Positions 1-9,316 of a stretch of 64,000 bases of DNA are shown here, piece by piece. The notes below the pieces were generated by a model. It was given only the letters and a program-made list of their open reading frames with translations, did not search any database and was not told where the DNA came from. This stretch comes from Plasticicumulans lactativorans (lineage in GTDB: Bacteria > Pseudomonadota > Gammaproteobacteria > Competibacterales > Competibacteraceae). The position numbers and the translations under genes were made by a program. The stretch covers positions 178,743 to 242,742 of the forward strand of contig NZ_SLWY01000005.1 in NCBI RefSeq assembly GCF_004341245.1. The letters run 5' to 3'. The first letter of the stretch is position 1. The number at the start of each line of letters is the position of its first letter.

Positions 1-820
<820 letters not shown>

Positions 821-824
821 GCGC

Positions 825-851
825 GGCCCGCGCCGGGAGCCGGCGCGGGCC
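825..851. other. Perfect 11-bp inverted repeat in the tgt-yajC gap
   Basis: The arms are GGCCCGCGCCG (825-835) and CGGCGCGGGCC (841-851) with a five-base loop. No T-run follows, so it is not a standard intrinsic terminator. It could be a tgt 3' end structure, a partial attenuator, or a leader hairpin if transcription starts just downstream of the TATAAT at 815. Confidence 0.5.
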
Positions 852-885
852 CCACCACCACCGAACCCCCCGAGGATGCCCTTCC

Positions 886-1221
886 ATGAGTTTCTTCATC
901 GCTGATGCCATGGCGCAGGCCGCGCCCGCCGGCGCGCCGGCCGGCGGCGGCTGGGAAGCCCTGTTGTTTCCGCTGCTGCTGGTCGGTGTCTTCTACTTCC
1001 TGATGATCCGCCCGCAGCAGAAACGCGCCAAGGAGCACAAGGTGATGCTCGAAGGCCTGAAGAAGGGCGACGAGGTCGTCACCAACGGCGGCGTGCTCGG
1101 GCGCGTGACCGAGGTCGGTGAGAGCTTCCTGCAGGTCGAGGTCGCCGACGGCGTGCACCTCAAGGTGCAGAAGCAGGCCGTCGGCTCGCTGATGCCCAAG
1201 GGCACCTACAAGAACTCGTGA
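886..1221 (+). CDS. yajC: Sec translocon accessory protein YajC
   Basis: YajC is a small inner-membrane protein that associates with SecDF and the SecYEG channel. The 111-residue product has one membrane segment at about residues 26-42 (LLFPLLLVGVFYFLMI) followed by the hallmark RPQQKRAKEH and a cytoplasmic domain with the GDEVVTNGGVLGRV motif. An Ala/Gly-rich N-terminal stretch precedes the helix. A GAGGA ribosome-binding site lies about nine bases before the ATG. secD starts 13 bases after its stop, so the three genes probably form one operon. Confidence 0.96.
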   Translation: MSFFIADAMAQAAPAGAPAGGGWEALLFPLLLVGVFYFLMIRPQQKRAKEHKVMLEGLKKGDEVVTNGGVLGRVTEVGESFLQVEVADGVHLKVQKQAVGSLMPKGTYKNS

Positions 1222-1234
1222 GCGGGGCCGTCCG

Positions 1235-3091
1235 ATGCTGAACCGCTACCCCTGGTGGAAGTACGCGATCATCGCCGTCGCCACGCTGATCGGCATCGTC
1301 TATGCGCTGCCGAACGTGTACGGCGAGGACCCCGCGGTCCAGGTGTCGCCGACGCGCTCCGCGGCCGTGGACCAGGCCCTGTACCGGCGCGTCGCCGAGC
1401 GGATCAGCCAGGACGGCATCAGCCCCAAGACCATCGAGCTCGGCGCCGGGCAGCTGCTGGTGCGGCTGAAGGACACCGACGACCAGCTCAAGGTCGCCGA
1501 CAGCCTCGAGCAGGCGCTGGGCCGCGACTACTCGGTGGCCCTGAACCTCGCGCCGAGCACCCCGGCGTGGCTGCGCGCGCTCAACGCCCATCCGATGTTC
1601 CTCGGCCTCGACCTGCGCGGCGGCGTGCACTTCCTGATGGAAGTCGACATGAAGGCGGTGGTCAAGCAGGCCGAGGAACGCTACGTCGAGGACATCCGCG
1701 CGCTGCTGCGCAACGAGAAGGTGCGCTACGTCAGCGTGGGGCGTAACCCCGGCGGCGGCGTGCGCGTGAGTTTCCGCGAGGCCGCCGACCGCGACCAGGC
1801 GCTCGGCCTGATCCGCGACAAGCTGACCACGCTGCAGGTGGGCGACGCCGGCGCCTCGGCGCTCGACCTGGTCCTCACGATCGGCGAGCCCGAACTGCGC
1901 GAGCGTCGCACCTTCGCGCTGCAGCAGAACATCACCACGCTGCGCAACCGGGTCAATGCGCTCGGCGTCGCCGAACCGGTGATCCAGCAGCAGGGCGAGT
2001 CGCGCATCGTCGTGCAGCTGCCGGGCATCCAGGATACCGCGCGTGCCAAGGAGATCCTCGGCGCCACCGCGACGCTCGAATTCCGCCTGGTCGACAGCAG
2101 CGGCGACATCAACGCCGCGCTGCAGGGACAGGTGCCGATCAACGCCAAGCTCTACAAGGGCCGCGACGGTCGCCCCTACCTGCTCGACCGGCGGGTGATC
2201 CTCACCGGCGACTCCATCACCGACGCCTCCAGCGGCATCGAGCAGCAGAGCGGCAGCCCGGCGGTGTACATCACGCTCGACGGCAAGGGCGCCAAGCGCA
2301 TGGAGGACGGCACCAAGGACAACATCGGCAAGCTGATGGCGACGGTGTTCATCGAGACCCGCACCGAGACGCGCACGGTCGACGGCCAGCCGCAGAAGGT
2401 CACGACCACGACCGAAGAGGTCATCAACGCCGCCACCATCCGCGACCGCCTCGGCGCGCGCTTCCAGATCACCGGCATCGACAGCCCGCAGGAGGCGCGC
2501 AACCTCGCGCTGCTGCTGCGCGCCGGCGCGCTGTCGGCGCCGATCCAGATCGTCGAGGAGCGCACCGTCGGTCCCAGCGCCGGCAAGGAGAACATCGAGC
2601 AGGGCTTCGATTCCGCGCTGGTCGGCTTCCTCATCGTCGCCGCGTTCATGATCATCAGCTACCGCCTCTGCGGCGTGGTCGCGGTGATCGCGCTCGCCGC
2701 CAACGTGGTGCTGATCATCGCCATCCTGTCGCTGTTCCAGGCCACGCTCACGCTGCCCGGCATCGCCGGCATCGTGCTGACGATGGGCATGGCGGTGGAT
2801 GCCAACGTGCTGATCTACGAGCGCATGCGCGAGGAGATCGACCTCGGCCTGACGCCGCAGGCGGCGATCAAGGCCGGCTTCGACCGTGCCTTCGCGACCA
2901 TCGTCGACGCCAACTTCACCCACCTGATCGCCGGCGTCGCGCTGCTGCTGCTGGGGTCGGGGCCGGTGCGCGGCTTCGCGGTGACGCTGATCATCGGCAT
3001 CCTCACCTCGCAGTTCACGGCGGTGATGGTCAGCCGCGGCGTCATCAACCTCATCTACGGTGGCCGTAAGGTCGAACGCCTGTCGGTCTGA
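1235..3091 (+). CDS. secD: Protein translocase subunit SecD
   Basis: SecD uses the proton motive force to help pull preproteins across the inner membrane, together with SecF. At 618 residues it matches the usual gammaproteobacterial size. It has an N-terminal membrane helix (about residues 8-26), a large periplasmic region starting near GLDLRGGVHFLMEVD, and a C-terminal bundle of hydrophobic segments (from about residue 460) with the conserved GMAVDANVLIYERMREE loop. It lies between yajC and secF with short gaps. Confidence 0.97.
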   Translation: MLNRYPWWKYAIIAVATLIGIVYALPNVYGEDPAVQVSPTRSAAVDQALYRRVAERISQDGISPKTIELGAGQLLVRLKDTDDQLKVADSLEQALGRDYSVALNLAPSTPAWLRALNAHPMFLGLDLRGGVHFLMEVDMKAVVKQAEERYVEDIRALLRNEKVRYVSVGRNPGGGVRVSFREAADRDQALGLIRDKLTTLQVGDAGASALDLVLTIGEPELRERRTFALQQNITTLRNRVNALGVAEPVIQQQGESRIVVQLPGIQDTARAKEILGATATLEFRLVDSSGDINAALQGQVPINAKLYKGRDGRPYLLDRRVILTGDSITDASSGIEQQSGSPAVYITLDGKGAKRMEDGTKDNIGKLMATVFIETRTETRTVDGQPQKVTTTTEEVINAATIRDRLGARFQITGIDSPQEARNLALLLRAGALSAPIQIVEERTVGPSAGKENIEQGFDSALVGFLIVAAFMIISYRLCGVVAVIALAANVVLIIAILSLFQATLTLPGIAGIVLTMGMAVDANVLIYERMREEIDLGLTPQAAIKAGFDRAFATIVDANFTHLIAGVALLLLGSGPVRGFAVTLIIGILTSQFTAVMVSRGVINLIYGGRKVERLSV

Positions 3092-3112
3092 CCGGCGCGA
3101 CGGAATCCGCAC

Positions 3113-4054
3113 ATGCGTCTGCTTCCCAAGAAAACGAACATCGACTTCCTGCGCTACGGCAAGCTCTGCGTCGGCCTGTCGATCGCGCTGCTGCTGGGCT
3201 GCATCGTCGCGCTGGTGCTGCGCGGGCTGAACTTCGGGCTCGATTTCACCGGCGGCACGCTGATCGAGGCGCGCTACTCGCACGCCGTCGAGATCCCGCA
3301 GGTGCGCGAGGCCTTGCGCGAGGCCGGCTTCGGCGATGCGCAGACGCAGTACTTCGGCTCGGCGGCGGAGGTCCTGATCCGCGTGCCGCCGCGCGAGGGC
3401 GTCAACACCGCCGAGATCAGCACGCGGGTGCTGGAGGCGCTGCGCAGCGGCACCGGCAACGCCGATGCCGAGATCCGCAAGATCGAGTTCGTCGGCCCGC
3501 AGGTCGGCAACGAACTGGTGCAGGACGGGGCACTCGCGGCGCTGATCGCCACGCTCGGCATCCTGGTCTACGTGGCGTTCCGCTTCGAGTGGCGCCTGGC
3601 GGTGGGGGCGATCGCGGCGACCGTGCACGACGTGGTGTTCTGCATCGGCGTGTTCGCCCTGTGGCGCATCGAGTTCGACCTGACCACGCTCGCCGCGGTG
3701 CTGGCGGTGATCGGCTACTCGGTCAACGACACCGTGGTGGTGTTCGACCGCATCCGCGAGAACTTCCGCAACCGCGCCTTCAGCAAGGCGACGACGAAGG
3801 AGGTGATCAATGCCTCGATCAACGAGACGCTCGCGCGCACGATCATGACCAGCATGACGACCCTGCTCGCCGTGATCGTGCTGCTGGGCTGGGGCGGGCC
3901 GGCGATCCACACGTTCTCGCTGACGATGGTGATCGGCGTGGTGGTCGGTACCTATTCGTCGATCTACATCGCCAGCGCCACGCCGTATTTCCTCGGCCTG
4001 AAGCGCGAGGATCTGCTGCCGCGGGCGAAGGAAGACCTCGACCACATTCCCTGA
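3113..4054 (+). CDS. secF: Protein translocase subunit SecF
   Basis: This is the partner of SecD. The 313-residue protein has an N-terminal helix (about residues 22-41), the periplasmic motif FGLDFTGGTLIEARY and a C-terminal helical bundle with YSVNDTVVVFDRIREN, the family signature. It begins 21 bases after secD. A strong terminator hairpin starts about 22 bases after its stop and closes the operon. Confidence 0.97.
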   Translation: MRLLPKKTNIDFLRYGKLCVGLSIALLLGCIVALVLRGLNFGLDFTGGTLIEARYSHAVEIPQVREALREAGFGDAQTQYFGSAAEVLIRVPPREGVNTAEISTRVLEALRSGTGNADAEIRKIEFVGPQVGNELVQDGALAALIATLGILVYVAFRFEWRLAVGAIAATVHDVVFCIGVFALWRIEFDLTTLAAVLAVIGYSVNDTVVVFDRIRENFRNRAFSKATTKEVINASINETLARTIMTSMTTLLAVIVLLGWGGPAIHTFSLTMVIGVVVGTYSSIYIASATPYFLGLKREDLLPRAKEDLDHIP

Positions 4055-4076
4055 GCGGCACGCGCCGGGAGCGGTC

Positions 4077-4112
4077 ACGCAAAAGGGGCGGCCTTGGCCG
4101 CCCCTTTTGCGT
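4077..4112. terminator. Bidirectional intrinsic terminator after secF
   Basis: The 17-base arms at 4077-4093 and 4096-4112 are perfect complements, with AAAA and TTTT runs built into the stem next to GGGGCGG and CCGCCCC. Because both strands carry a U-run on the 3' side, it can stop secF transcription from the left and the small membrane-protein gene from the right. Confidence 0.9.
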
Positions 4113-4123
4113 CGGGGCGCGCG

Positions 4124-4468
4124 TCAGCGCAGGCCGCGGATCTGGTCGAGCGGGTCCGTGTCGTCGTCGGCGCGTGCGGCCAGGCGGTCGGCGGTGCTGT
4201 CGGGCGTGTGCGCGGCGTCGCTTTCGACGCCGCGGATCACCATCACCGCCCAGATCGACGACACCGCCCACACGAACAGCCCGAACGCGAGCACCCAGTG
4301 ACTCGGCCCCTGGGTGCTGCCGGCGACGTCGCCGTTCAGGCCCATCGCGATGCCGACCAGCGCGCTCATCCAGACCGTCGCGATCGGTGCCGCGCACCAG
4401 GCCGCGCGACCGCCGTACTTGGCGATCGCCAGCGGCGGGAGCACGGCGGCCAACGCCATCTTGTTCAT
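4124..4468 (-). CDS. Small membrane protein of unknown function
   Basis: I do not recognise this 114-residue protein. The start is the ATG at 4468, preceded by an AGAGGAGA ribosome-binding site; an upstream in-frame ATG at 4549 would add 27 Arg/Pro-rich residues and is less likely. It has two hydrophobic segments (about residues 22-45 and 58-82), then an acidic cytoplasmic-type tail ending in ADDDTDPLDQIRGL. It shares orientation with suhB upstream but is separated from it by 115 bases holding an inverted repeat. Confidence 0.7.
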   Translation of the reverse strand: MNKMALAAVLPPLAIAKYGGRAAWCAAPIATVWMSALVGIAMGLNGDVAGSTQGPSHWVLAFGLFVWAVSSIWAVMVIRGVESDAAHTPDSTADRLAARADDDTDPLDQIRGLR

Positions 4469-4531
4469 CTGCGGGTCTCCTCTGCGGTCGTGCGGGTGCG
4501 GCCGTGGTCGGCCGTCTGTAGGGTTTTTCAG

Positions 4532-4573
4532 GGCGCTGCGGGATAGCACGCGGGCCCGTTTCCCGCAAGCGCC
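4532..4573. other. Inverted repeat between suhB and the small membrane gene
   Basis: The arms GGCGCTGCGGGA (4532-4543) and TCCCGCAAGCGCC (4561-4573) pair over 12 bases with one bulged A. No clear U-run follows on either strand. It could end suhB transcription with Rho, or stabilise the suhB 3' end. Confidence 0.4.
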
Positions 4574-4583
4574 GGTCGCGGCC

Positions 4584-5387
4584 TCAGCGGGCGAGCGCGG
4601 GCGTGAGGTGCGGCTGCAGGGTCTGCAGCAGCGCCTTGAACACCTTCGGGTGCCCGGCGACGACGTTGCCGCTCAGCAGGTAGTCGTTGCCGCCGCCGAA
4701 GTCGCCGACCAGCCCGCCCGCCTCCTGCACCAGCAGGGCCCCCGCGGCGATGTCCCACTCGGCGAGCCCGATCTCCCAGAAGCCGTCGAGCCGCCCGGCG
4801 GCGACGTAGGCGAGGTCGAGTGCCGCCGAGCCGGCGCGACGCATCTCGGCGCACTGGGTGGCGAGCGCGGCGAAGCACGCCAGATAGGCGGGCATGTGCT
4901 GGGGGCGGCGGAACGGGAAGCCGGTGCCGAGCAGGGCGCCTTCGAGGCCCGGCAGCGGCCGCACGCGGATGCGGCGGTCGTTGAGTTGCGCGCCGGCGCC
5001 GCGCGAGGCGGTGAACATCTCCTGGCGCAGCGGGTCGTAGACCAGCCCGGCCTCCAGCCGGCCGCGCACCTTGAGCGCGATGGAGACGGCGAAGTGCGGG
5101 TGTCCGTGCAGGAAGTTGGTGGTGCCGTCGAGCGGGTCGATGACCCACTGGTACTCGGCATCGGCGGCGCCGTGGCTGCCGCTCTCCTCGCCGAGGATGG
5201 CATGGTCGGGATAGGTCCTGCGCAGCACGTTGACGATTTCGCGCTCGGCCTGGACGTCGACTTCGCTGACGAAGTCGTTGCGACCCTTCTCGCTGACGCT
5301 GAGATGGTCGAGCCGTTCGAGGTTGCGCAGGATGACCTTGGCGGCGGCGAGCGCGGCGCGCTTGGCGATGGTGAGCGTCGGATGCAT
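4584..5387 (-). CDS. suhB: Inositol-1-monophosphatase family protein SuhB
   Basis: This is a Mg2+-dependent inositol monophosphatase-fold protein; in E. coli SuhB also acts in ribosomal RNA transcription antitermination. The 267-residue product shows the metal site GEESG (about 66-70) and the signature DPLDGTTNF (Asp84, Asp87), plus the C-terminal EWDIAAG motif with the third metal Asp. The ATG at 5387 gives the canonical N-terminus MHPTLTIAKRAALAA; the frame stays open upstream but only as antisense of trmJ. It is divergent from trmJ, the common gammaproteobacterial arrangement. Confidence 0.95.
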   Translation of the reverse strand: MHPTLTIAKRAALAAAKVILRNLERLDHLSVSEKGRNDFVSEVDVQAEREIVNVLRRTYPDHAILGEESGSHGAADAEYQWVIDPLDGTTNFLHGHPHFAVSIALKVRGRLEAGLVYDPLRQEMFTASRGAGAQLNDRRIRVRPLPGLEGALLGTGFPFRRPQHMPAYLACFAALATQCAEMRRAGSAALDLAYVAAGRLDGFWEIGLAEWDIAAGALLVQEAGGLVGDFGGGNDYLLSGNVVAGHPKVFKALLQTLQPHLTPALAR

Positions 5388-5439
5388 GGCGGCGGGCTTA
5401 CGTGTGAAAGATCGGGCCGGGGCGTCGGCAAAGCGGGCT

Positions 5440-5445
5440 ATTATA
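5440..5445 (-). promoter_or_regulatory. Extended -10 element of suhB (divergent with trmJ)
   Basis: Read on the minus strand the sequence is TGCTATAAT, an extended -10 (TGn plus a perfect TATAAT), 52 bases before the suhB ATG. No -35 match is evident, which is tolerated with an extended -10. The plus strand of the same bases reads TATTATAG, so trmJ may use an overlapping divergent promoter. Confidence 0.55.
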
Positions 5446-5477
5446 GCAGACCGTGCTCTGCCCGCCGGCGAATCCCC

Positions 5478-6260
5478 ATGCTCATCCCCCACCTGCGTAT
5501 CGTCCTCGTCGACACCAGCCACCCCGGCAACATCGGCGCCGCCGCGCGCGCGATGAAGAACATGGGCGTCACCGAACTCGTCCTGGTGACCCCGCAGCAG
5601 TTCCCGCATCCCGAAGCGGATGCCCGCGCCTCGGGCGCCGACGACGTGCTCGCCGCCGCGCGCGTCGTCGCGACCCTCGACGCGGCGCTCGCCGACTGCG
5701 TGCTCGCCATCGCCACCACCGCGCGCACGCGCCACCTGTCGGCGCCGGTGCTGGAGCCGCGGGCGGTGGCCGAGCACGCCGTCGCGACCCTCGCCGAAGG
5801 GCCGGTCGCGCTGGTGTTCGGCCGCGAGCGCACCGGCCTCACCAATGCCGAGATCGACCGCTGCAACCTGCTCGCGCACATCCCGACCAATCCCGGGTAC
5901 AGCTCGCTGAACCTCGCCGCCGCGGTGCAGGTGATGTGCTACGAGGCGCGTCTCGCCTGGCGTGCGCAGCAGGCCGACGCCGCGGCGGGCGGGAGCGCAC
6001 GCGCGGAGCCGCTCGCCACCGCCGAGGAGCTCGAGGCGCTCTACGCCCACTACGCGTCGGCGCTGATCCGCATCGGCTTTCTCGACCCGGACAAGCCCCG
6101 CCACCTGATGCGCCGGCTGCGCTGCCTGTACCACCGTGCCGCGCTGCAGCGCAACGAGGTGGCGCTGCTGCGCGGCATCCTCAGCGCCGTCGAGGAGCGC
6201 AAGCAGCCCGGCAGCAAGTGCGGGCCGCGCCCGCCCCGGCGCGGGGATGGCAATAGTTGA
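5478..6260 (+). CDS. trmJ: tRNA (cytidine/uridine-2'-O-)-methyltransferase TrmJ
   Basis: TrmJ methylates the ribose of nucleotide 32 in tRNA. The 260-residue protein begins with RIVLVDTSHPGNIGAAARAM, a SPOUT-family N-terminus, and has the later SPOUT motifs VFGRERTGL and the knot-forming region IPTNPGYSSLNLAAAVQV. The ATG at 5478 fits homologue N-termini. Its TGA stop lies inside the iscR promoter region, so trmJ and iscR are packed back to back. Confidence 0.95.
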   Translation: MLIPHLRIVLVDTSHPGNIGAAARAMKNMGVTELVLVTPQQFPHPEADARASGADDVLAAARVVATLDAALADCVLAIATTARTRHLSAPVLEPRAVAEHAVATLAEGPVALVFGRERTGLTNAEIDRCNLLAHIPTNPGYSSLNLAAAVQVMCYEARLAWRAQQADAAAGGSARAEPLATAEELEALYAHYASALIRIGFLDPDKPRHLMRRLRCLYHRAALQRNEVALLRGILSAVEERKQPGSKCGPRPPRRGDGNS

Positions 6261-6286
6261 CCGCATTGCTCGGGATTGGCTATAAA
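6253..6286 (+). promoter_or_regulatory. iscR promoter with IscR type 1-like operator
   Basis: A -35 TTGACC (6257-6262) and -10 TATAAA (6281-6286) are separated by 18 bases. Bases 6253-6277 resemble the type 1 IscR operator: ATAG-TTGAC at the left and CTCGG-GATT at the right, spaced as in the 25-bp ATASYYGAC...GTCRRSTAT consensus. The operator covers the -35 and spacer, as expected for [2Fe-2S]-IscR autorepression. The trmJ stop codon lies within it. The match was made by eye against the remembered consensus. Confidence 0.75.
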
Positions 6287-6307
6287 ACGGCGCGTTGAAG
6301 AGGCGCC

Positions 6308-6790
6308 ATGAAACTGACCACCAAAGGCCGCTACGCGGTCACCGCCATGCTCGATCTCGCGATCCACTACCAGGGTGACCCGGTGGTGCTCGCCGACATT
6401 TCGGAGCGTCAGTCGATTTCGCTCGCCTACCTCGAGCAGCTGTTCGCCAAGCTGCGCCGCTTCGGGCTGGTGTGCAGCACGCGCGGGCCCGGGGGCGGGT
6501 ACTCGCTCGGCCGGCCCGCGCACGCGATCACGCTGGTCGACGTCATCGAGGCGGTGGACGAGGGGGTCGACACCACCCGCTGTGGCGGGGCGTCGAACTG
6601 CCAGGGCATGCAGCGCTGCCTCACCCACGACCTGTGGGCCGAGCTCAACGAGCACATCAACGCCTTCCTGAGCGGGCACACGCTGGGCGATCTCGTCGAG
6701 CGCCACCGCCGCCGCGCCACGGCCGCGGGCGGCGAGCACGTGGTGGCGTTCGAGCGCAGTGAGCCGGCGGCGGGCGAGCGGGTGTCATGA
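6308..6790 (+). CDS. iscR: Fe-S cluster-sensing transcriptional regulator IscR
   Basis: This is an Rrf2-family winged-helix regulator that binds a [2Fe-2S] cluster and represses its own isc operon when Fe-S supply is adequate. The 160-residue protein has the N-terminal [18 protein letters not shown] helix and the cluster ligands Cys92, Cys98, Cys104 and His107 ([17 protein letters not shown]), at the same numbers as E. coli IscR. The stop overlaps the start of the desulfurase gene by four bases (ATGA), indicating translational coupling. Confidence 0.97.
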   Translation: MKLTTKGRYAVTAMLDLAIHYQGDPVVLADISERQSISLAYLEQLFAKLRRFGLVCSTRGPGGGYSLGRPAHAITLVDVIEAVDEGVDTTRCGGASNCQGMQRCLTHDLWAELNEHINAFLSGHTLGDLVERHRRRATAAGGEHVVAFERSEPAAGERVS

Positions 6791-8385
6791 ACCGTCCGCT
6801 CTACCTCGACCACGCGGCGACCACACCGGTCGACGCCCGCGTGGTCGCCGCGATGGTCGACTGCCTCGGCGCCGACGGCGCGTTCGGCAATCCGGCCTCG
6901 GTGACGCACGGCTACGGGCGCGAGGCGGCCGAGCGGGTCGAGGCGGCGCGGGCCGAGGTGGCGGCGCTGATCGGCTGCGAGCGCCGCGAGATCGTCTGGA
7001 CCTCCGGCGCCACCGAAGCCGACAACCTCGCGCTGAGCGGCGCGGCGCGGGCCGCCCCGCGCGGCAAGCGGCACATCGTCACGCTCGCCACCGAGCACAA
7101 GGCGGTGCTCGACACCTGCCGCCAGCTCGCCCGCGGCGGCTGGGAGATCACCTGCCTGGCGCCGGCGGCGGACGGCGTGCTCGACCTCGACCAGCTCGCT
7201 GCCGCGCTGCGGGACGACACCCTGCTGGTGTCGGTGATGGCGGTGAACAACGAGACCGGCGTGACCCAGGATCTCGAAGCCATCGGCCGGCTCACGCGCA
7301 GCCGCGGCGTGCTGTTCCACATCGACGCCGCCCAGGCCGCCGGGCGGATCGCGCTCGACGTGGCGCGCTTCGAGGCCGACCTGATGAGCCTGTCCGCGCA
7401 CAAGGCCTACGGGCCGAAAGGCGTGGGCGCGCTCTACGTGCGCCGCTGGCCGCGCGCCCGCGTGGAGCCGCTGCTGCACGGCGGCGGCCAGGAACACGGG
7501 CTGCGTGCCGGCACGCTCGCGACCCACCAGATCGTCGGCATGGGCGAGGCCTGCCGGCTGGCGCGCGAAGCGCTCGAGCGCGACGCGGCCCATCTGCGTG
7601 CGCTGCGCGAGCGCTTGTGGGCGGGGCTGCGCGAGCTCGGGGGCGTGCAGCTCAACGGCCACGCCACCCGTGCGGCCGGCGGCATCCTGAACGTGAGCGT
7701 CGACGGCCTCGGCGCCGAAAGCCTGCTGCTCGCGCTGCCCGGGCTCGCGCTGTCGGCGGGCTCGGCGTGCACCTCGGTGGCGGACGAGCCCTCGCACGTG
7801 CTGCGGGCGATGGGCCTCGACGCGGCGCGGCTGCGCTCGGCGCTGCGCTTTTCGCCCGGCCGCCACACCACGGTCGAGGACATCGATCGTGCGCTGGAGG
7901 CGGTCCGCCGCGCCGTGGCGCGCCTGCGCGCGCTGGCGGGCGGGCGCCGACCGGCGCCGGGTGCCGCTCCGGCAGCCGGGGCGTTCGGCTACGGCCCGGT
8001 GGTGCTGGAGCGCTTCGCGGCCGCGGCCCGCGCCGGCGACTTCGAGCCCGGAACCCCGGGCGTCGCCCGCGGCCAGGCGGACGACCCCGCCGGCACCGAG
8101 ACGCTCACCGTGCAACTGCGCGTGGATGCCCGCGGCATGATCGCGCAAGCGCGGTTTCGCGCCCACGGCAGTCCCGCGCTGATCGCCGCCGGCGATTTCA
8201 CCGCCGAATCCGTCAGCGGCCGCACCGTCGAGGAGGCGCGCGGTCTCACCCATCGTCACATCGCCGAGGCCCTGCGCCTGCCGCCGTCGCGCCTGCCGGC
8301 GGCGGTGCTGGCAGGGCAGGCCCTGATCGCCGCGCTCGACGATGCCGTCGCGCGCCTGCTGCCGCGCCCGGTCGGCGCGGCCTGA
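6787..8385 (+). CDS. iscS: Cysteine desulfurase IscS fused to a cysteine-free IscU-like domain
   Basis: IscS takes sulfur from cysteine and passes it to Fe-S scaffolds and tRNA thiolation. Residues 1 to about 387 are a full IscS with His104, the PLP lysine Lys206 ([10 protein letters not shown]) and catalytic Cys328 (SAGSACTS), numbered as in E. coli. A Pro/Ala linker leads to residues about 400-525, which follow IscU ([44 protein letters not shown]). All three IscU ligand cysteines are absent, and no cysteine occurs after 328. The total of 532 residues compares with about 404 for normal IscS. The IscU part may be a structural or docking module. No free iscU, hscB, hscA or fdx follows. Confidence 0.9.
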   Translation: MNRPLYLDHAATTPVDARVVAAMVDCLGADGAFGNPASVTHGYGREAAERVEAARAEVAALIGCERREIVWTSGATEADNLALSGAARAAPRGKRHIVTLATEHKAVLDTCRQLARGGWEITCLAPAADGVLDLDQLAAALRDDTLLVSVMAVNNETGVTQDLEAIGRLTRSRGVLFHIDAAQAAGRIALDVARFEADLMSLSAHKAYGPKGVGALYVRRWPRARVEPLLHGGGQEHGLRAGTLATHQIVGMGEACRLAREALERDAAHLRALRERLWAGLRELGGVQLNGHATRAAGGILNVSVDGLGAESLLLALPGLALSAGSACTSVADEPSHVLRAMGLDAARLRSALRFSPGRHTTVEDIDRALEAVRRAVARLRALAGGRRPAPGAAPAAGAFGYGPVVLERFAAAARAGDFEPGTPGVARGQADDPAGTETLTVQLRVDARGMIAQARFRAHGSPALIAAGDFTAESVSGRTVEEARGLTHRHIAEALRLPPSRLPAAVLAGQALIAALDDAVARLLPRPVGAA

Positions 8386-8417
8386 TTTCGAACCCGTACT
8401 TAAGGAGATACGCCCGC

Positions 8418-8741
8418 ATGGCACTGACCCTCACCGAAACCGCCGCCGAGCGCGTGCACAACTTCCTCGCCAAGCGTGGCAAGGGCATCGGGCTGCGCCT
8501 GGGGGTACGCACCTCGGGCTGCTCGGGCTTCATGTACACCGTCGATTACGCCGATGCCGTCGAGGCCGGGGATCAGGTGTTCGAGAGCCGCGGCGTCAAG
8601 CTGATCGTCGCCGCGAAGAGCCTCGCGTTCCTCGACGGGATGGAGGTCGACTTCGTCCGCGAGGGGCTGAACGAGGGCTTCAAGTTCCGCAATCCGAACG
8701 TCAAGGGCGCGTGCGGCTGCGGCGAGAGCTTCAGCGTCTGA
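8418..8741 (+). CDS. iscA: Iron-sulfur cluster assembly protein IscA
   Basis: IscA is an A-type Fe-S carrier protein. The 107-residue product starts [13 protein letters not shown] and keeps the three cluster ligands Cys35, Cys99 and Cys101 (GACGCGESF). A strong TAAGGAGA ribosome-binding site precedes the ATG. It directly follows the IscS fusion gene, taking the place where iscU would normally be found. Confidence 0.95.
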   Translation: MALTLTETAAERVHNFLAKRGKGIGLRLGVRTSGCSGFMYTVDYADAVEAGDQVFESRGVKLIVAAKSLAFLDGMEVDFVREGLNEGFKFRNPNVKGACGCGESFSV

Positions 8742-8756
8742 GCGCGCCGGGTCGCG

Positions 8757-8786
8757 TTGCCGCCCTGCCCCCGATGCCGCTACACT
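8757..8786 (+). promoter_or_regulatory. Predicted ndk promoter
   Basis: A -35 TTGCCG (8757-8762) and a -10 TACACT (8781-8786) are 18 bases apart, each matching four of six consensus bases. It starts just after the iscA stop, giving an ndk leader of about 80 bases. Confidence 0.45.
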
Positions 8787-8788
8787 CT

Positions 8789-8814
8789 GCGCCCGCCGTC
8801 GCCCTGGCGGGCGC
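8789..8814 (+). other. 9-bp hairpin in the ndk leader
   Basis: The arms GCGCCCGCC (8789-8797) and GGCGGGCGC (8806-8814) are perfect complements around an eight-base loop, followed by CCTTCCTTCCCGGTTTTC. It could end iscA read-through, or act as an attenuator at the start of an ndk transcript. Confidence 0.45.
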
Positions 8815-8871
8815 CCTTCCTTCCCGGTTTTCAAATCAAGCCCTTGGTTCACAAAGCGGAGATTTTCCCGA

Positions 8872-9303
8872 ATGGCCGTTGAGCGCACGCTTTCCATCAT
8901 CAAACCCGATGCCGTCGCGAAGAATCTGATCGGTCAGATCTACGCGCGCTTCGAGGCCGCCGGCCTGCGTATCGTCGCCGCCCGCATGCTGCAGCTGTCG
9001 GAAGAGCAGGCCGGTGCCTTCTATGCCGTGCACAAGGAGCGTCCGTTCTACAAGGACCTGGTCACCTTCATGACCTCGGGCCCGGTGATGGTGCAGGTGC
9101 TGGAAGGCGAGAGCGCGATCCAGAAGAACCGCGACATCATGGGGGCGACCGATCCCAAGAAGGCCGCCGCCGGCACCCTGCGCCACGATTTCGCCGACTC
9201 GGTCGACGAGAACGCCGCGCACGGCTCCGACGGCCCGGAGACGGCCGCCGCCGAGATCGAGTTCTTCTTCGGCCGGGACGGCATCTGCCCGCGCACGCGC
9301 TGA
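8872..9303 (+). CDS. ndk: Nucleoside diphosphate kinase
   Basis: Ndk exchanges the gamma phosphate between NTPs and NDPs through a phosphohistidine. The 143-residue protein matches the family length, starts [12 protein letters not shown] and has the active-site NAAHGSD with His117 at the E. coli position, ending GICPRTR. GCGGAG upstream of the ATG is the ribosome-binding site. rlmN follows after 13 bases, an order also seen in E. coli. Confidence 0.97.
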   Translation: MAVERTLSIIKPDAVAKNLIGQIYARFEAAGLRIVAARMLQLSEEQAGAFYAVHKERPFYKDLVTFMTSGPVMVQVLEGESAIQKNRDIMGATDPKKAAAGTLRHDFADSVDENAAHGSDGPETAAAEIEFFFGRDGICPRTR

Positions 9304-9316
9304 GCGACATCGACCC

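Noticed and set aside
1160..4078. A 972-codon open frame on the minus strand across secD and secF
   Set aside because: It is an antisense shadow of high-GC codon use: its product is His/Arg/Asp/Gln-rich without domains, while secD and secF on the plus strand are unmistakable.
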